From assembly GCA_902567235.1 (NCBI GenBank), contig CACFLX010000004.1:27473-91472 (forward strand): a stretch of DNA of 64,000 bases, read 5' to 3'. The position numbers were made by a program, and so were the translations under genes. The notes under the pieces were generated by a model. The model searched no databases. It worked only from the letters and a program-made list of their open reading frames with translations, and had not been told where the DNA came from. Each line of letters starts with the position of its first letter. Position 1 is the first letter of the stretch. Positions 50,538 to 59,487 of this stretch are shown piece after piece. This DNA is from an uncultured Pelagibacteraceae bacterium. Its GTDB lineage: Bacteria; Pseudomonadota; Alphaproteobacteria; Pelagibacterales; Pelagibacteraceae.

Positions 50538-51728
50538 ATGAACAGCATTTCAAATAATAATTTAGATCTTAAAGGAAAAAAAGTTTTATTAAGAGTAGAT
50601 TTAAATGTTCCAATGAAAAATGGAGCAATAACCGAAACATCTAGAATTGAAAAAATAATACCAACCATTAAACTTTTGTTAAAAAAAGAGGCAAAAATTA
50701 TAATTATGTCCCATATAGGAAGGCCTAAAGGTAAGGCGGTTAATGGAATGTCTTTAAAACCTATATCAGAAAAATTATCTCATCTATTACAGAAAAATGT
50801 TTTTTTTAGTAAAGATCTAATTAGTGAGAAAACACTTTTGGAAATAAACAAAATTTCAAATGGGTCTATTTTGATGTTAGAAAATATTCGATTTAATAAA
50901 GGAGAAGAAAAAAATGATAACGAATTTTCAAAACAATTATCCTCATTGGGAGACATATATGTAAATGATGCTTTCTCCTGTTCGCATAGGTCTCATGCAT
51001 CTGTTGAGGGAATTACTAAACATATGCCTTCATATTTTGGTCTACAAATTACCGAGGAGATTAATGCATTAAAAAAAATAACCTCAGAAATTGAAAAACC
51101 TGTTTCCCTAATAATTGGAGGTTCAAAAATTTCTACAAAAATTAAAATTATAAACAATTTAATAAAAAAATTTAATAATATTATAATTGTAGGTGGAATG
51201 GGCAATACAATGCTAAAACATACTGGTTCAAATATAGGAAGATCAATATGTGAAAATGAGTGTGGCTCTTTAATTAAAGAAATATTGGAAAACTCAAAAA
51301 AATATAATTGCGAAATTACTATTCCCAAAGATGCAATTGTATCTACCGATCTAAATGGGGAAGGAAAAGAAAAAAAAATAAATGAAATAGAAGAAAACGA
51401 AATGATATTAGATATTGGATCAAAAACAATATCATCTATTGAAACAATTATAAGTAACTCTAGAACAATACTTTGGAATGGTCCTGCGGGTTATTTTGAA
51501 AATCCAAATTTCCAAAATGGGACAAAAAAAATATTAGAATTAATTTCTCAAAAAACAAGTAATGATAAAATTTTTTCTGTAGCAGGAGGTGGTGAAACAG
51601 TTGCTGCAATAAACAAGTTTAAAAAATTTGATTCATTTACTTTTGTTTCAACTGCTGGTGGAGCTTTTTTAGAATATCTTGAAGGAAAAACTCTACCTGC
51701 TATAAAAGCGTTAAATCAAAATGTCTGA
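50538..51728 (+). CDS. pgk: Phosphoglycerate kinase
   Basis: 396 aa. N-terminal KVLLRVDLNVPMKNGAITETSRI, substrate residues in IIMSHIGRPKGK and SILMLENIRFNKGEE, NDAFSCSHRSHAS, and C-terminal nucleotide-binding WNGPAGYFENPNF and VAGGGETVAAINKF. Overlaps the aldolase start by 8 bp. Confidence 0.98.
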   Translation: MNSISNNNLDLKGKKVLLRVDLNVPMKNGAITETSRIEKIIPTIKLLLKKEAKIIIMSHIGRPKGKAVNGMSLKPISEKLSHLLQKNVFFSKDLISEKTLLEINKISNGSILMLENIRFNKGEEKNDNEFSKQLSSLGDIYVNDAFSCSHRSHASVEGITKHMPSYFGLQITEEINALKKITSEIEKPVSLIIGGSKISTKIKIINNLIKKFNNIIIVGGMGNTMLKHTGSNIGRSICENECGSLIKEILENSKKYNCEITIPKDAIVSTDLNGEGKEKKINEIEENEMILDIGSKTISSIETIISNSRTILWNGPAGYFENPNFQNGTKKILELISQKTSNDKIFSVAGGGETVAAINKFKKFDSFTFVSTAGGAFLEYLEGKTLPAIKALNQNV

Positions 51729-52731
51729 ATTAAATAACATCGCATTGAAAATTTTATCTCACGGAAAAGGTATTCTGGCTGCTGATGAAAGTACTGGAAC
51801 AATGACTAAGAGACTCAGCGCTGTAAATGTGGAGTCAACCCCAGAAAGTAGATTGCTATTTAGAGAAACACTTTTTTCATCTGAAAGTATGAAAACATCT
51901 ATAGGTGGTGTTATTTTGTATGATGAAACTATAAAACAAAATTCGAGCTCAAAAAAAACTATTCCAGAATTAATTTCATCATCAGGAGCTGTGCCTGGAA
52001 TAAAAGTAGATACAGGAGCAAAATCCCTAGTGGATTCACCTGATGAAAAAATTACAGAAGGATTGGATGGCTTAGGAGAAAGATTAAAAGATTACTATAA
52101 GCTTGGAGCAAGATTTACTAAATGGAGAGGCATTTATATTATTTCAAAAAACTATCCTAGTAAATTATCAATTGATGCTAACGCTAATTCTTTAGCTAAG
52201 TACTCTTCTATAGTTCAAGAAAATGGAATGGTTCCAATTGTAGAGCCCGAAGTGTTGATGGATGGAGATCATACAGCTGAAGATTGTTTAAATAAAACTT
52301 CAGAAGTAATCAAAAAATGTTTTGAAGAGCTAATTCAGCATAAGGTTAGTTTGGAAGGAATAATTTTAAAACCAAACATGATACTTCCAGGAAATAAATC
52401 AAATGAAAAAATTAGTAATGAAAAGATTGCTCATTTAACTTTAAAATGTTTAAAAGATTCTGTTCCAAAAGAGGTACCAGGAATAGCTTTTTTGTCAGGT
52501 GGTCAAACAGAAATAGAAGCAACTGAAAATTTAAATTTGATTAATAAATTTAACGATACAAATTTTATAATGAGCTACTCGTATGGAAGAGCCTTACAAC
52601 AAAGTGCTATTAAGTTTTGGTCAAAAGATATAAAAAATATTAAAGGTACACAGGAAGTTTTTAATCACAGAGCACATATGTGTTCGTTAGCTGCTCAAGG
52701 AAAATGGTCGAAAGAACTTGAGGAAAAATAA
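51721..52731 (+). CDS. fba: Fructose-bisphosphate aldolase, class I
   Basis: 336 aa Schiff-base aldolase of the eukaryote-like class I family: GKGILAADESTGTMTKRLSAV, VILYDETIKQ, FTKWRGIYII, and the lysine of LEGIILKPNMILPG; C-terminal SYSYGRALQQSAIKFW. Class I instead of the metal class II enzyme fits a low-iron/zinc oligotroph. Overlaps pgk by 8 bp and the thiE-like gene by 14 bp. Confidence 0.97.
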   Translation: MSELNNIALKILSHGKGILAADESTGTMTKRLSAVNVESTPESRLLFRETLFSSESMKTSIGGVILYDETIKQNSSSKKTIPELISSSGAVPGIKVDTGAKSLVDSPDEKITEGLDGLGERLKDYYKLGARFTKWRGIYIISKNYPSKLSIDANANSLAKYSSIVQENGMVPIVEPEVLMDGDHTAEDCLNKTSEVIKKCFEELIQHKVSLEGIILKPNMILPGNKSNEKISNEKIAHLTLKCLKDSVPKEVPGIAFLSGGQTEIEATENLNLINKFNDTNFIMSYSYGRALQQSAIKFWSKDIKNIKGTQEVFNHRAHMCSLAAQGKWSKELEEK

Positions 52732-53341
52732 AAAAAATAAGAGATTTATTTATTTAATTTCTCCTAATAAAATTAAAAACGAAGATTTCTACAATAAATT
52801 AAATCAAATATTAAGTTCAAAAAAAGTAAGTTTTTTTCAATTAAGATTAAAAAAAGAAACTATAAAAAAAAAAATTCATATTGGTAAAAAAATAAAAAAA
52901 ATTTGTAAAAAAAACAATGTTAAATTCTTAGTCAATGATAGCCCAATAATTGCAAAAAAAGTAAATGCTGATGGTTGTCATTTGGGGCAAAAAGATATGA
53001 ATATCTTAAAGGCTAGGAAAATATTAAAAAATAAAATTATTGGAATTACTTGTCACAATTCAATAAATTTAGCAAAAAAAGCTATTGCCTATGGTGCAAA
53101 CTATTTAGCTTTTGGAGCATTTTATTCTTCTAGAACAAAAAAAACTAGATATAAGGCAAATATCAAAATACTTAAATTGGCCAAAAAATTAACGAACACT
53201 CCTATTGTGGCAATCGGAGGCATAAATCAAAATAATTATAAAAAACTTTTATTGAATAAAGCAAACTTTTTGGCTATCTCAGGCTACATTTGGAATAATA
53301 AAAAATTAAACCCAAAAGAGGCTTTGAATAAATTAAAATGA
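52718..53341 (+). CDS. thiE: Thiamine-phosphate synthase (ThiE-like)
   Basis: Joins HMP-PP with thiazole phosphate. 207 aa TIM barrel with ThiE landmarks in order: SFFQLRLKKE, FLVNDSPIIAKKVNADGCHLGQKD, IIGITCHN, YLAFGAFYSSRTKK and PIVAIGGIN. Some positions differ from the consensus (IGVSTH- and GPIFPTxTK-like). The track's TTG start overlaps fba by 14 bp; an ATT ten codons later (ahead of YLISP) aligns with normal ThiE starts but is speculative. The fba-adjacent copy is typical for alphaproteobacteria. Confidence 0.85.
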   Translation: MRKNKKNKRFIYLISPNKIKNEDFYNKLNQILSSKKVSFFQLRLKKETIKKKIHIGKKIKKICKKNNVKFLVNDSPIIAKKVNADGCHLGQKDMNILKARKILKNKIIGITCHNSINLAKKAIAYGANYLAFGAFYSSRTKKTRYKANIKILKLAKKLTNTPIVAIGGINQNNYKKLLLNKANFLAISGYIWNNKKLNPKEALNKLK

Positions 53342-53898
53342 AAATATCTGGAAATGAAATTAAACCTGGAATGCTTTTGGAACATAAAGATGATTTGTGG
53401 GAGGTTCTAAAAACACAACATGTAAAACCTGGAAAAGGTGGGGCATTTAATCAAGTTGAAATGAAAAGTGTAAATAAAGGAACAAAGCTTAATGAAAGAT
53501 TTAGATCAAGTGACAGCATTGAAAAAGCTTCACTAGATGAAGTTAATTACAATTTTTTATATGAAGATGAAAATGATTATCATTTTATTAATCAAGAATC
53601 TTTTGAACAGATAAATTTAAAAAAAGAGATAATTGGTGAAAAAGGTAAATTCTTAAAAGAAGAGCTGAAAGTAAAAATAAATTTTTATCAAGAAAAAGCA
53701 ATCTCTGTAGAATTGCCTAATCAAGTTAATTGTATAATAGAAAGTACAGATGTAGCTTTAAAAGGCCAGACAGTATCGTCATCTTATAAACCGGCAATTC
53801 TAAACAATGGTATTAAAATTCAAGTTCCTCCATTTATTGAAAGTGGAGATCAAATATTAGTTGATACAAGAACAGTTGAATACGTAAAAAAAGTATAA
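53338..53898 (+). CDS. efp: Elongation factor P
   Basis: Relieves ribosome stalling on polyproline. 186 aa with three OB/KOW domains: KISGNEIKPGMLLEHKDDLWEVLKTQHVKPGKGGAF, where the Lys in KPGKGG is the beta-lysylation site. C-terminal GDQILVDTRTVEYVKKV is typical. ATGA overlap with thiE-like stop. YebC (44.7 kb), a factor now linked to the same problem, is also in the window. Confidence 0.97.
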   Translation: MKISGNEIKPGMLLEHKDDLWEVLKTQHVKPGKGGAFNQVEMKSVNKGTKLNERFRSSDSIEKASLDEVNYNFLYEDENDYHFINQESFEQINLKKEIIGEKGKFLKEELKVKINFYQEKAISVELPNQVNCIIESTDVALKGQTVSSSYKPAILNNGIKIQVPPFIESGDQILVDTRTVEYVKKV

Positions 53899-53903
53899 AA
53901 TCT

Positions 53904-54644
53904 ATGAATTCAATATCTGCAAATTTAAATATTATGGTTAAAGCTGCAGAAAAAGCTTCAAAAATATTAATCAGGGATTTTGGTGAATTAGAAAAATTAC
54001 AAGTATCAGCAAAAGGTCCCTCAGATTTTGTCACAAACTCAGATAAAAAAGTAGAAAAAATTATTATTGAAGAATTAATAAAATCTAGAAAAAAATTTTC
54101 TGTAATTAGTGAAGAAATTGGTACAATAAATAATTCTGATAAAGATAATATTTGGATAATTGACCCTATCGATGGAACTACTAATTTTTTACATGGGGTT
54201 CCTCATTTCGCTATATCAATAGCTTTAATGTCTAAAAATGAAATTGTAAGTGGTTTAGTTTTCGATCCTATTAAAAATGAAATGTTTTATGCTGAAAAAA
54301 ATAATGGGGCTTTTTTTAATAACAAAAGAATTAGAGTTTCTAAAAAAAAAAAAATTGAAGAATGTTTATTTGGAACAGGTGGAAAAAATGAAACTAATTT
54401 TAATCTTAATACAAGAAAATCTGGAAGTGCAGCTTTAGATATGGCATATGTTGGATCGGGACGTTATGATGGTTATTTTCAAAAAAATTTAAATATTTGG
54501 GATATTGCAGCTGGAATAATAATAGTTAAAGAGGCTGGTGGAAAAATAAATGATATAATGTACTCCGTCGACAAAGAAATCAAAATACTTGCTGGAAGTA
54601 ACTCTATATATGATAAAATGTTAGAAAAGCTTACTAACTTTTAA
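53904..54644 (+). CDS. suhB: Inositol monophosphatase family protein (SuhB)
   Basis: 246 aa Mg-dependent phosphatase: [52 protein letters not shown] and [18 protein letters not shown] are the family motifs. In E. coli SuhB also acts in rRNA antitermination. Follows efp by 5 bp. Confidence 0.95.
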   Translation: MNSISANLNIMVKAAEKASKILIRDFGELEKLQVSAKGPSDFVTNSDKKVEKIIIEELIKSRKKFSVISEEIGTINNSDKDNIWIIDPIDGTTNFLHGVPHFAISIALMSKNEIVSGLVFDPIKNEMFYAEKNNGAFFNNKRIRVSKKKKIEECLFGTGGKNETNFNLNTRKSGSAALDMAYVGSGRYDGYFQKNLNIWDIAAGIIIVKEAGGKINDIMYSVDKEIKILAGSNSIYDKMLEKLTNF

Positions 54645-54679
54645 TTGTTTTTAGAAAATCTTTTGTTATAAAACCTGCT

Positions 54680-54910
54680 ATGAAAAAAAATATTCACCCA
54701 AAATATCATAAAATCAAAGTTGAAATGACAGATGGGTCTAAGTTTGAAACAAGATCTACCTGGGGATCAGAGGGAGAAACTTTGAAACTTGATATTGATC
54801 CTATTTCGCATTCAGCATGGACAGGTGGAAAGCAAAAAATTCTTGATAAAGGAAGAGTAAGTAAATTTAATAAAAAATTTCAAAACTTTAGATCTGAGAA
54901 AAAAGCATAA
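54680..54910 (+). CDS. rpmE: 50S ribosomal protein L31 (zinc-free form)
   Basis: 76 aa: [41 protein letters not shown] ... SHSAWTGG is the L31 pattern. The four zinc-binding cysteines of the C+ form are absent (KFETRSTWG), so this is the zinc-independent type. Its last base overlaps the ATG of the DUF1013 gene. Confidence 0.95.
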   Translation: MKKNIHPKYHKIKVEMTDGSKFETRSTWGSEGETLKLDIDPISHSAWTGGKQKILDKGRVSKFNKKFQNFRSEKKA

Positions 54911-55488
54911 TGACAAATACACTTTTAATGCCTATGGCGACAGCTGTATGGCTTGTCGAAAATACAACTTTAACTTTTAAACAAATTGCAGAATTTTGTA
55001 ATTTACATGAAGTAGAAATTCAAGGTATAGCTGACGGTGAAGTAGCAAAAGGAATTGTTGGTTACAATCCTATAATCGCTGGACAATTAACAAAAGAAGA
55101 AATTGAACTTTCATCAAAAGATCAAGCAAGATCACTAAAAATAAATGATTACAACTTAGACATATCTAGTGACAAAAATAAAATAAAAAAATATGTTCCT
55201 TTGTCAAAAAGACAAGATAAACCAGACTCAGCACTATGGTTAATTAAACAACATCCTTCTTTGAAAGAATCTCAAATTTCTAAGTTGGTTGGTATAACAA
55301 AAAATTCAGTAACAGCAATTAAAAATAAAAGTTATTGGAATTTTAATAATTTAAATCCAAAAGATCCTGTGGCTATTGGCTTATTTTCTCAAAAAGATTT
55401 ACAAGAAGCTTTGGAGAAAGCAGAAAGAAGAATTAAAAGAGAAAAAAAACTAAAAGAAAAAGAAAAATTAAATCAAAATATTAAGTGA
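54910..55488 (+). CDS. DUF1013 family protein, TrcR-like cell-cycle regulator
   Basis: 192 aa alphaproteobacterial family: [55 protein letters not shown] is highly characteristic, with a helix-turn-helix-like segment LTFKQIAEFCNLHEVEIQGI and a second one, ESQISKLVGITKNSVTAIKN. The Caulobacter/Rhodobacter relatives are called TrcR, implicated in cell-cycle transcription. Coupled to rpmE; rpsU follows 60 bp later. Confidence 0.9.
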   Translation: MTNTLLMPMATAVWLVENTTLTFKQIAEFCNLHEVEIQGIADGEVAKGIVGYNPIIAGQLTKEEIELSSKDQARSLKINDYNLDISSDKNKIKKYVPLSKRQDKPDSALWLIKQHPSLKESQISKLVGITKNSVTAIKNKSYWNFNNLNPKDPVAIGLFSQKDLQEALEKAERRIKREKKLKEKEKLNQNIK

Positions 55489-55537
55489 TAAAGAATATAG
55501 ACAACCAATTTATTAAATGCTATGAAGTCGTCTTTTT

Positions 55538-55543
55538 AGGAGG
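55538..55543 (+). promoter_or_regulatory. Strong Shine-Dalgarno of rpsU
   Basis: AGGAGG, 5 nt before the proposed ATT start codon and overlapping an in-frame TAG (55537-55539) that excludes any start further upstream. It fixes the start region of rpsU. Confidence 0.85.
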
Positions 55544-55548
55544 GTGTT

Positions 55549-55743
55549 ATTAAAATAGAAGTAAAAGATAATAATGTAGAGCAAGCTCTAAGAGTTTTGA
55601 AAAGAAAACTGCAAAGAGATGGATTTTTTAAAATAATAAAATTAAAAAATACATATGAAAAACCCTCTGAAAAGAAAAAAAGAATTCTACAAGAAAATAT
55701 AAAAAGAGTTAAAAAACTAAATAAACTCAAAAATAGAATTTAA
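55549..55743 (+). CDS. rpsU: 30S ribosomal protein S21, proposed ATT start
   Basis: Not in the ORF track because no ATG/GTG/TTG opens it. The frame reads (M)KIEVKDNNVEQALRVLKRKL, then RDGFFKIIKLKNTYEKPSEKKKR, an unmistakable S21. Aligned with ordinary S21 (MxxxVRDNNVxQALR), the initiator Met falls exactly on an ATT at 55549, 5 nt after a perfect AGGAGG. An in-frame TAG lies four codons upstream and the next usual start (TTG) would delete the conserved N-terminus. 64 aa, shorter than the usual 70, with a lysine-rich tail. S21 helps initiation near the anti-Shine-Dalgarno; a strong SD plus a start codon that IF3 discriminates against suggests autoregulation (inference). Confidence 0.9.
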   Translation: MKIEVKDNNVEQALRVLKRKLQRDGFFKIIKLKNTYEKPSEKKKRILQENIKRVKKLNKLKNRI

Positions 55744-55749
55744 CTAAAC

Positions 55750-55826
55750 CGCGGGGTGGAGCAGCCTGGTAGCTCGCAAGGCTCATAACCTTGAGGTCGG
55801 CGGTTCAAATCCGTCCCCCGCAACCA
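55750..55826 (+). tRNA. Initiator tRNA-fMet (CAT)
   Basis: 77 nt with encoded CCA. Hallmark C1-A72 mismatch (CGCGGGG with CCCCGCA), anticodon loop CTCATAA. The anticodon stem is CAAGG/CCTTG, so the usual three G-C pairs at 29-31/39-41 are A-U, G-C, G-C. Begins 6 bp after the rpsU stop. Confidence 0.97.
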
Positions 55827-55839
55827 ATTTAGTTTAAAA

Positions 55840-57096
55840 ATGATAAAAGAAATAATTCTATCACAAAATAAAAGTTTGTTAGAAAAATTATTATTTTTTT
55901 TTTTTAGTGTTTACCCTGTTTCTTTTTTAATTGGAAATTTTGTAATTAATTTATTTTTAGCAATTTTTTTTTTCATATTCTCTACAGGTTTGCTTTTTAA
56001 TAAATTTAAAATTTACAATCAAAATAAAATTCTAATTTATACTCTTCTATTCTTATTTGCTTCTTTAATAATTAATCTTATTTTTTCAAAAAATTTTGAT
56101 TTAACTTTACCAAGAGTTTTAAAATTTATATTAATTATTGGATCAATTTTATCATTTAAACAATTAGTTATTTCTTTTAATAAAAAAGAACTAAACAGTT
56201 TATATAAGATCTGGATCATAATTTTTTTTATAGTTATTATAGATTTAATTTTTGAACTTATTTTTAAATCAAATATTATTGGTTTAAGCTCTAAAATACC
56301 TGGAAGACTTTCGAGCTTTACAGGAAAAGAAATGATAATTGGTCACTATTTTTCTGCCTTTTGTTTGATTACAATGAGCTATATTCATTTAAATTTTAAA
56401 AAAATATCTATTGGTTTTTTTGTGGCACTTTTTTTTATTATTTTATCATTCTTAATTGGCGAAAGATCAAATTTTTTTAAAACATTAATTATTGTATCAG
56501 CATTCATATTTTTTATTTATGAAATTAAATTAAAGTATAAAATATTATCATTCTCTTTAATAATTATACTTTTTATTTCAATTATAAATTTTAACGAAAA
56601 TTACAAAAATAGATATTTTAAACAATTTTCTAAAGTGCTAGCAAAAAATGGAATAAGTTTTTATTTGGAAAATTCAATTTATGGAGCACATTACAATGTT
56701 GCAAAAGAAATTTATAAAGATAATCCAATTTTTGGTGTAGGAATAAAAAATTTTAGGATTGAAAGCTTTAGTAAAAAATACGATGATTTAAATCATAAAT
56801 ATAATACTCAGAGAGGAAACACCCACCCTCATCAAATTCATTATGAATTATTAGCAGAAACAGGTTTGCTTGGATATCTAACATTTATGATTTTTATTTT
56901 GATATCACTATATTTTTTTTTCAAGTCTTATAAAAAAAATAGAAATATCTATCAATTTTCAGGAATGCTTTTTGTTTTAGTTAATCTAATTCCTTTGTTG
57001 CCTTCTGGCAGTTTTTTTTCCACTTATTCAGCTGGATTATTTTGGATTAATTATTCAATAATGTTTGGGTATATAAATAAAGAAATTAAATTTTAA
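55840..57096 (+). CDS. O-antigen ligase/polymerase-like membrane protein (Wzy_C family)
   Basis: 418 aa with about ten or more hydrophobic spans. The large periplasmic loop carries RGNTHPHQIHYELLAETGLLGYLTF and the preceding NPIFGVGIKNF, the typical Wzy_C/WaaL pattern (His and Glu in the HPHxxxxE region). Likely joins or polymerises surface polysaccharide. It starts 13 bp after the initiator tRNA and its end overlaps convergent transaldolase by 11 bp. Not next to other glycan genes except those beyond 60.9 kb. Confidence 0.85.
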   Translation: MIKEIILSQNKSLLEKLLFFFFSVYPVSFLIGNFVINLFLAIFFFIFSTGLLFNKFKIYNQNKILIYTLLFLFASLIINLIFSKNFDLTLPRVLKFILIIGSILSFKQLVISFNKKELNSLYKIWIIIFFIVIIDLIFELIFKSNIIGLSSKIPGRLSSFTGKEMIIGHYFSAFCLITMSYIHLNFKKISIGFFVALFFIILSFLIGERSNFFKTLIIVSAFIFFIYEIKLKYKILSFSLIIILFISIINFNENYKNRYFKQFSKVLAKNGISFYLENSIYGAHYNVAKEIYKDNPIFGVGIKNFRIESFSKKYDDLNHKYNTQRGNTHPHQIHYELLAETGLLGYLTFMIFILISLYFFFKSYKKNRNIYQFSGMLFVLVNLIPLLPSGSFFSTYSAGLFWINYSIMFGYINKEIKF

Positions 57097-57778
57097 ATTT
57101 AGATTTTTTACTATCTTTCAAAAAACCTTTTACAGTATCTGTGGTCAATTTATTAAAAGTTTTTCCAAATTTCTCAATTTTTTCAATTATTGAAGGAGGA
57201 ACTGTAATAATATGGCATTTTAACTGCTTGGCTTGAATATAATTATATGGTTCCCGAACACTTGCCCACAAAATTTCTACATTTTTATAATTTTTTGCAA
57301 GCCTTAAACTTTTTTTAATTTCTGGCACTGGATCTTTGCCAACATCAGCCATTCTACCAGCAAATAATGAGATAATAACTTTTGTTTTATTATTTATTTT
57401 ATTTAAAATTTGTTTAGTTTGATTTGCTGTATACACTGCGGTAATATTTAATTTTATTTTTCTTTTATTCAATTGATTTATTACACTACCCATAAATTTT
57501 CCTTTGGAATTTGTAACTGGTATTTTAACATAGACGTTTTTCCCCCACTGATTTATATTAATTCCTTGTAATAACATTTTACTAGTCTCGTCAGCAAAAA
57601 CTTCACAAGAAACAGGTTTTTTTGTAATTTTTAAAATTTTTTTACTATATTTTTTATAATCTCTAGCGCCTGCTTTTCGCATCAAGCTTGGATTTGTTGT
57701 AAAACCTTTTACGATAGATTTTTTATTAAATCTTTTTATTAAGCTTACATCAGCAATATCACAAAATATCTTAGTCAA
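57086..57778 (-). CDS. tal: Transaldolase family protein
   Basis: 230 aa, the short transaldolase/fructose-6-phosphate aldolase-like class: FCDIADVSLIKRF, VKGFTTNPSLMRKAG, the Schiff-base Lys in NVYVKIPVTNSKGKF, ILWASVREPYN. With tkt it completes the non-oxidative pentose phosphate pathway. Whether it is a transaldolase or an F6P aldolase cannot be told from sequence alone. Immediately downstream of pntB on the same strand (2 bp). Confidence 0.9.
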   Translation of the reverse strand: MTKIFCDIADVSLIKRFNKKSIVKGFTTNPSLMRKAGARDYKKYSKKILKITKKPVSCEVFADETSKMLLQGININQWGKNVYVKIPVTNSKGKFMGSVINQLNKRKIKLNITAVYTANQTKQILNKINNKTKVIISLFAGRMADVGKDPVPEIKKSLRLAKNYKNVEILWASVREPYNYIQAKQLKCHIITVPPSIIEKIEKFGKTFNKLTTDTVKGFLKDSKKSKFKI

Positions 57779-57780
57779 AA

Positions 57781-59175
57781 TTATAAATTTTTTATTATAT
57801 CTTCGGTCATTTTTTTTGCATCAGCAAAAAGCATTAAAGTATTATCTCTATAAAATAAATCATTATCTATACCTGCATAACCTGGGGATAAACTTCTTTT
57901 TACAAATAATACAGACTTACTTTTTTCAACATCTAAAATTGGCATCCCATAAATCGGGCTTTGGGGATCTGTTTTTGCAACTGGATTTGTAACATCGTTG
58001 GCCCCAATTACGTATGCAACATCGCAATTTGCAAAATCATTATTAATTTCTTCAAGTTCAAACACCTCATCATATGGAACGTTAGCCTCAGCTAATAATA
58101 CATTCATATGCCCTGGCATTCTTCCTGCAACAGGATGAATTGCATAAGTGACTTTAACTCCATTTTTTTTAAGTGAATCTACCATTTCTCTTAAAGCATG
58201 TTGAGCTTGAGCAACTGCCATTCCATACCCAGGTACGATTATTACTGAGGAAGCATTTTTCATTAAAAATGCTGCATCATCTGCATTTCCATTTTTTACT
58301 GGTTTTTGTTCTTTTCCTTTAGCAGATAAAGATTGATCAGTTCCACCAAAGCCTCCCAGTATCACATTAAAAAAAGATCGGTTCATACCTTTGCACATAA
58401 TATAAGACAGTATAGCTCCTGACGAACCAACTAAAGCACCTGTGATTATTAATGCAGTATTTTCTAGAGTAAACCCAATTCCTGCTGCAGCCCAACCAGA
58501 ATATGAATTCAACATAGATATAACAACTGGCATATCGGCTCCACCTATCGGAATGATCAGTAAAACTCCAACTAAAAATGAAATTATAATTATAATCCAA
58601 AACCAAGTACTAATTTGAGTTTTGCATAAATAAAATATTAAGCCTAACAAAATTATACCTAAAGCCAAATTTAAAAAGTGTTGACCTAAAAAAGTTATTG
58701 GAGAGCCAGACATTATTCCTCGCAATTTTAAAAAAGCTATAATAGAACCAGTAAAGGTTATAGCTCCTATTGCTGCTCCCAAAGACATTTCAATTAAACT
58801 TGCTATTTTAATATTCCCTGGAGAACCTAAATTAAAAACTTCTGGATTTAAAAAAGCAGATATGGCAACAAATACTGCCGCAAGACCAACTAAACTATGA
58901 AATCCAGCTACAAGTTCTGGCATAGCTGTCATTGGTATTTTATAAGCTATAAATGCTCCAATAGAACCTCCAATTAATAAAAAACCTAAGACATATAAAA
59001 ATCCTGTAGAAAAATTTCCTACAGATAAAAAAGTAACACCAATAGCAATTGCCATTCCAATAATTCCAAACAAATTACCCTGCCTTGATGTTTCTGGTGA
59101 GGAAAGTCCTCTAAGAGCTAAAATAAATAATACTCCTGAAATTAAATAGAAAATTGCTAATAAATTTGCTGACAT
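57781..59175 (-). CDS. pntB: NAD(P) transhydrogenase subunit beta
   Basis: 464 aa: eight or nine membrane spans (dII) followed by the NADP-binding dIII domain ([57 protein letters not shown]). Couples proton entry to NADPH formation. Third gene of a split pntAA-pntAB-pntB set, 2 bp after pntAB. Confidence 0.97.
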   Translation of the reverse strand: MSANLLAIFYLISGVLFILALRGLSSPETSRQGNLFGIIGMAIAIGVTFLSVGNFSTGFLYVLGFLLIGGSIGAFIAYKIPMTAMPELVAGFHSLVGLAAVFVAISAFLNPEVFNLGSPGNIKIASLIEMSLGAAIGAITFTGSIIAFLKLRGIMSGSPITFLGQHFLNLALGIILLGLIFYLCKTQISTWFWIIIIISFLVGVLLIIPIGGADMPVVISMLNSYSGWAAAGIGFTLENTALIITGALVGSSGAILSYIMCKGMNRSFFNVILGGFGGTDQSLSAKGKEQKPVKNGNADDAAFLMKNASSVIIVPGYGMAVAQAQHALREMVDSLKKNGVKVTYAIHPVAGRMPGHMNVLLAEANVPYDEVFELEEINNDFANCDVAYVIGANDVTNPVAKTDPQSPIYGMPILDVEKSKSVLFVKRSLSPGYAGIDNDLFYRDNTLMLFADAKKMTEDIIKNL

Positions 59176-59177
59176 AA

Positions 59178-59486
59178 TTATTTATCTTTCTTTTTCTTTT
59201 TATACATCGCAAGCATTCTCTGAGTTACAAGGAATCCTCCAAATATATTTACTGCAGCCAAAATAATTGCCAAAAAACCAAATATATTAGCGGTATCAAA
59301 TATGTTTACAGAATTTCCTGCTAAGGCTGCAATTATTGCACCAACAATAATTACTGAAGATATTGCATTAGTTACTGACATTAAAGGGGTGTGCAATGAT
59401 GGGGTAACACTCCAAACTACATAATATCCGATAAATATCGAGAGAATAAATATACTTAATCTAAATATAAAAGGATCTATTTCCAT
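59178..59486 (-). CDS. pntAB: NAD(P) transhydrogenase subunit alpha, membrane part (PntAB)
   Basis: 102 aa with three to four hydrophobic spans ([71 protein letters not shown]), ending in a basic tail. The separate membrane piece of the alpha subunit, as in Rhodospirillum and many alphaproteobacteria. Confidence 0.96.
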   Translation of the reverse strand: MEIDPFIFRLSIFILSIFIGYYVVWSVTPSLHTPLMSVTNAISSVIIVGAIIAALAGNSVNIFDTANIFGFLAIILAAVNIFGGFLVTQRMLAMYKKKKKDK

Positions 59487-59487
59487 A

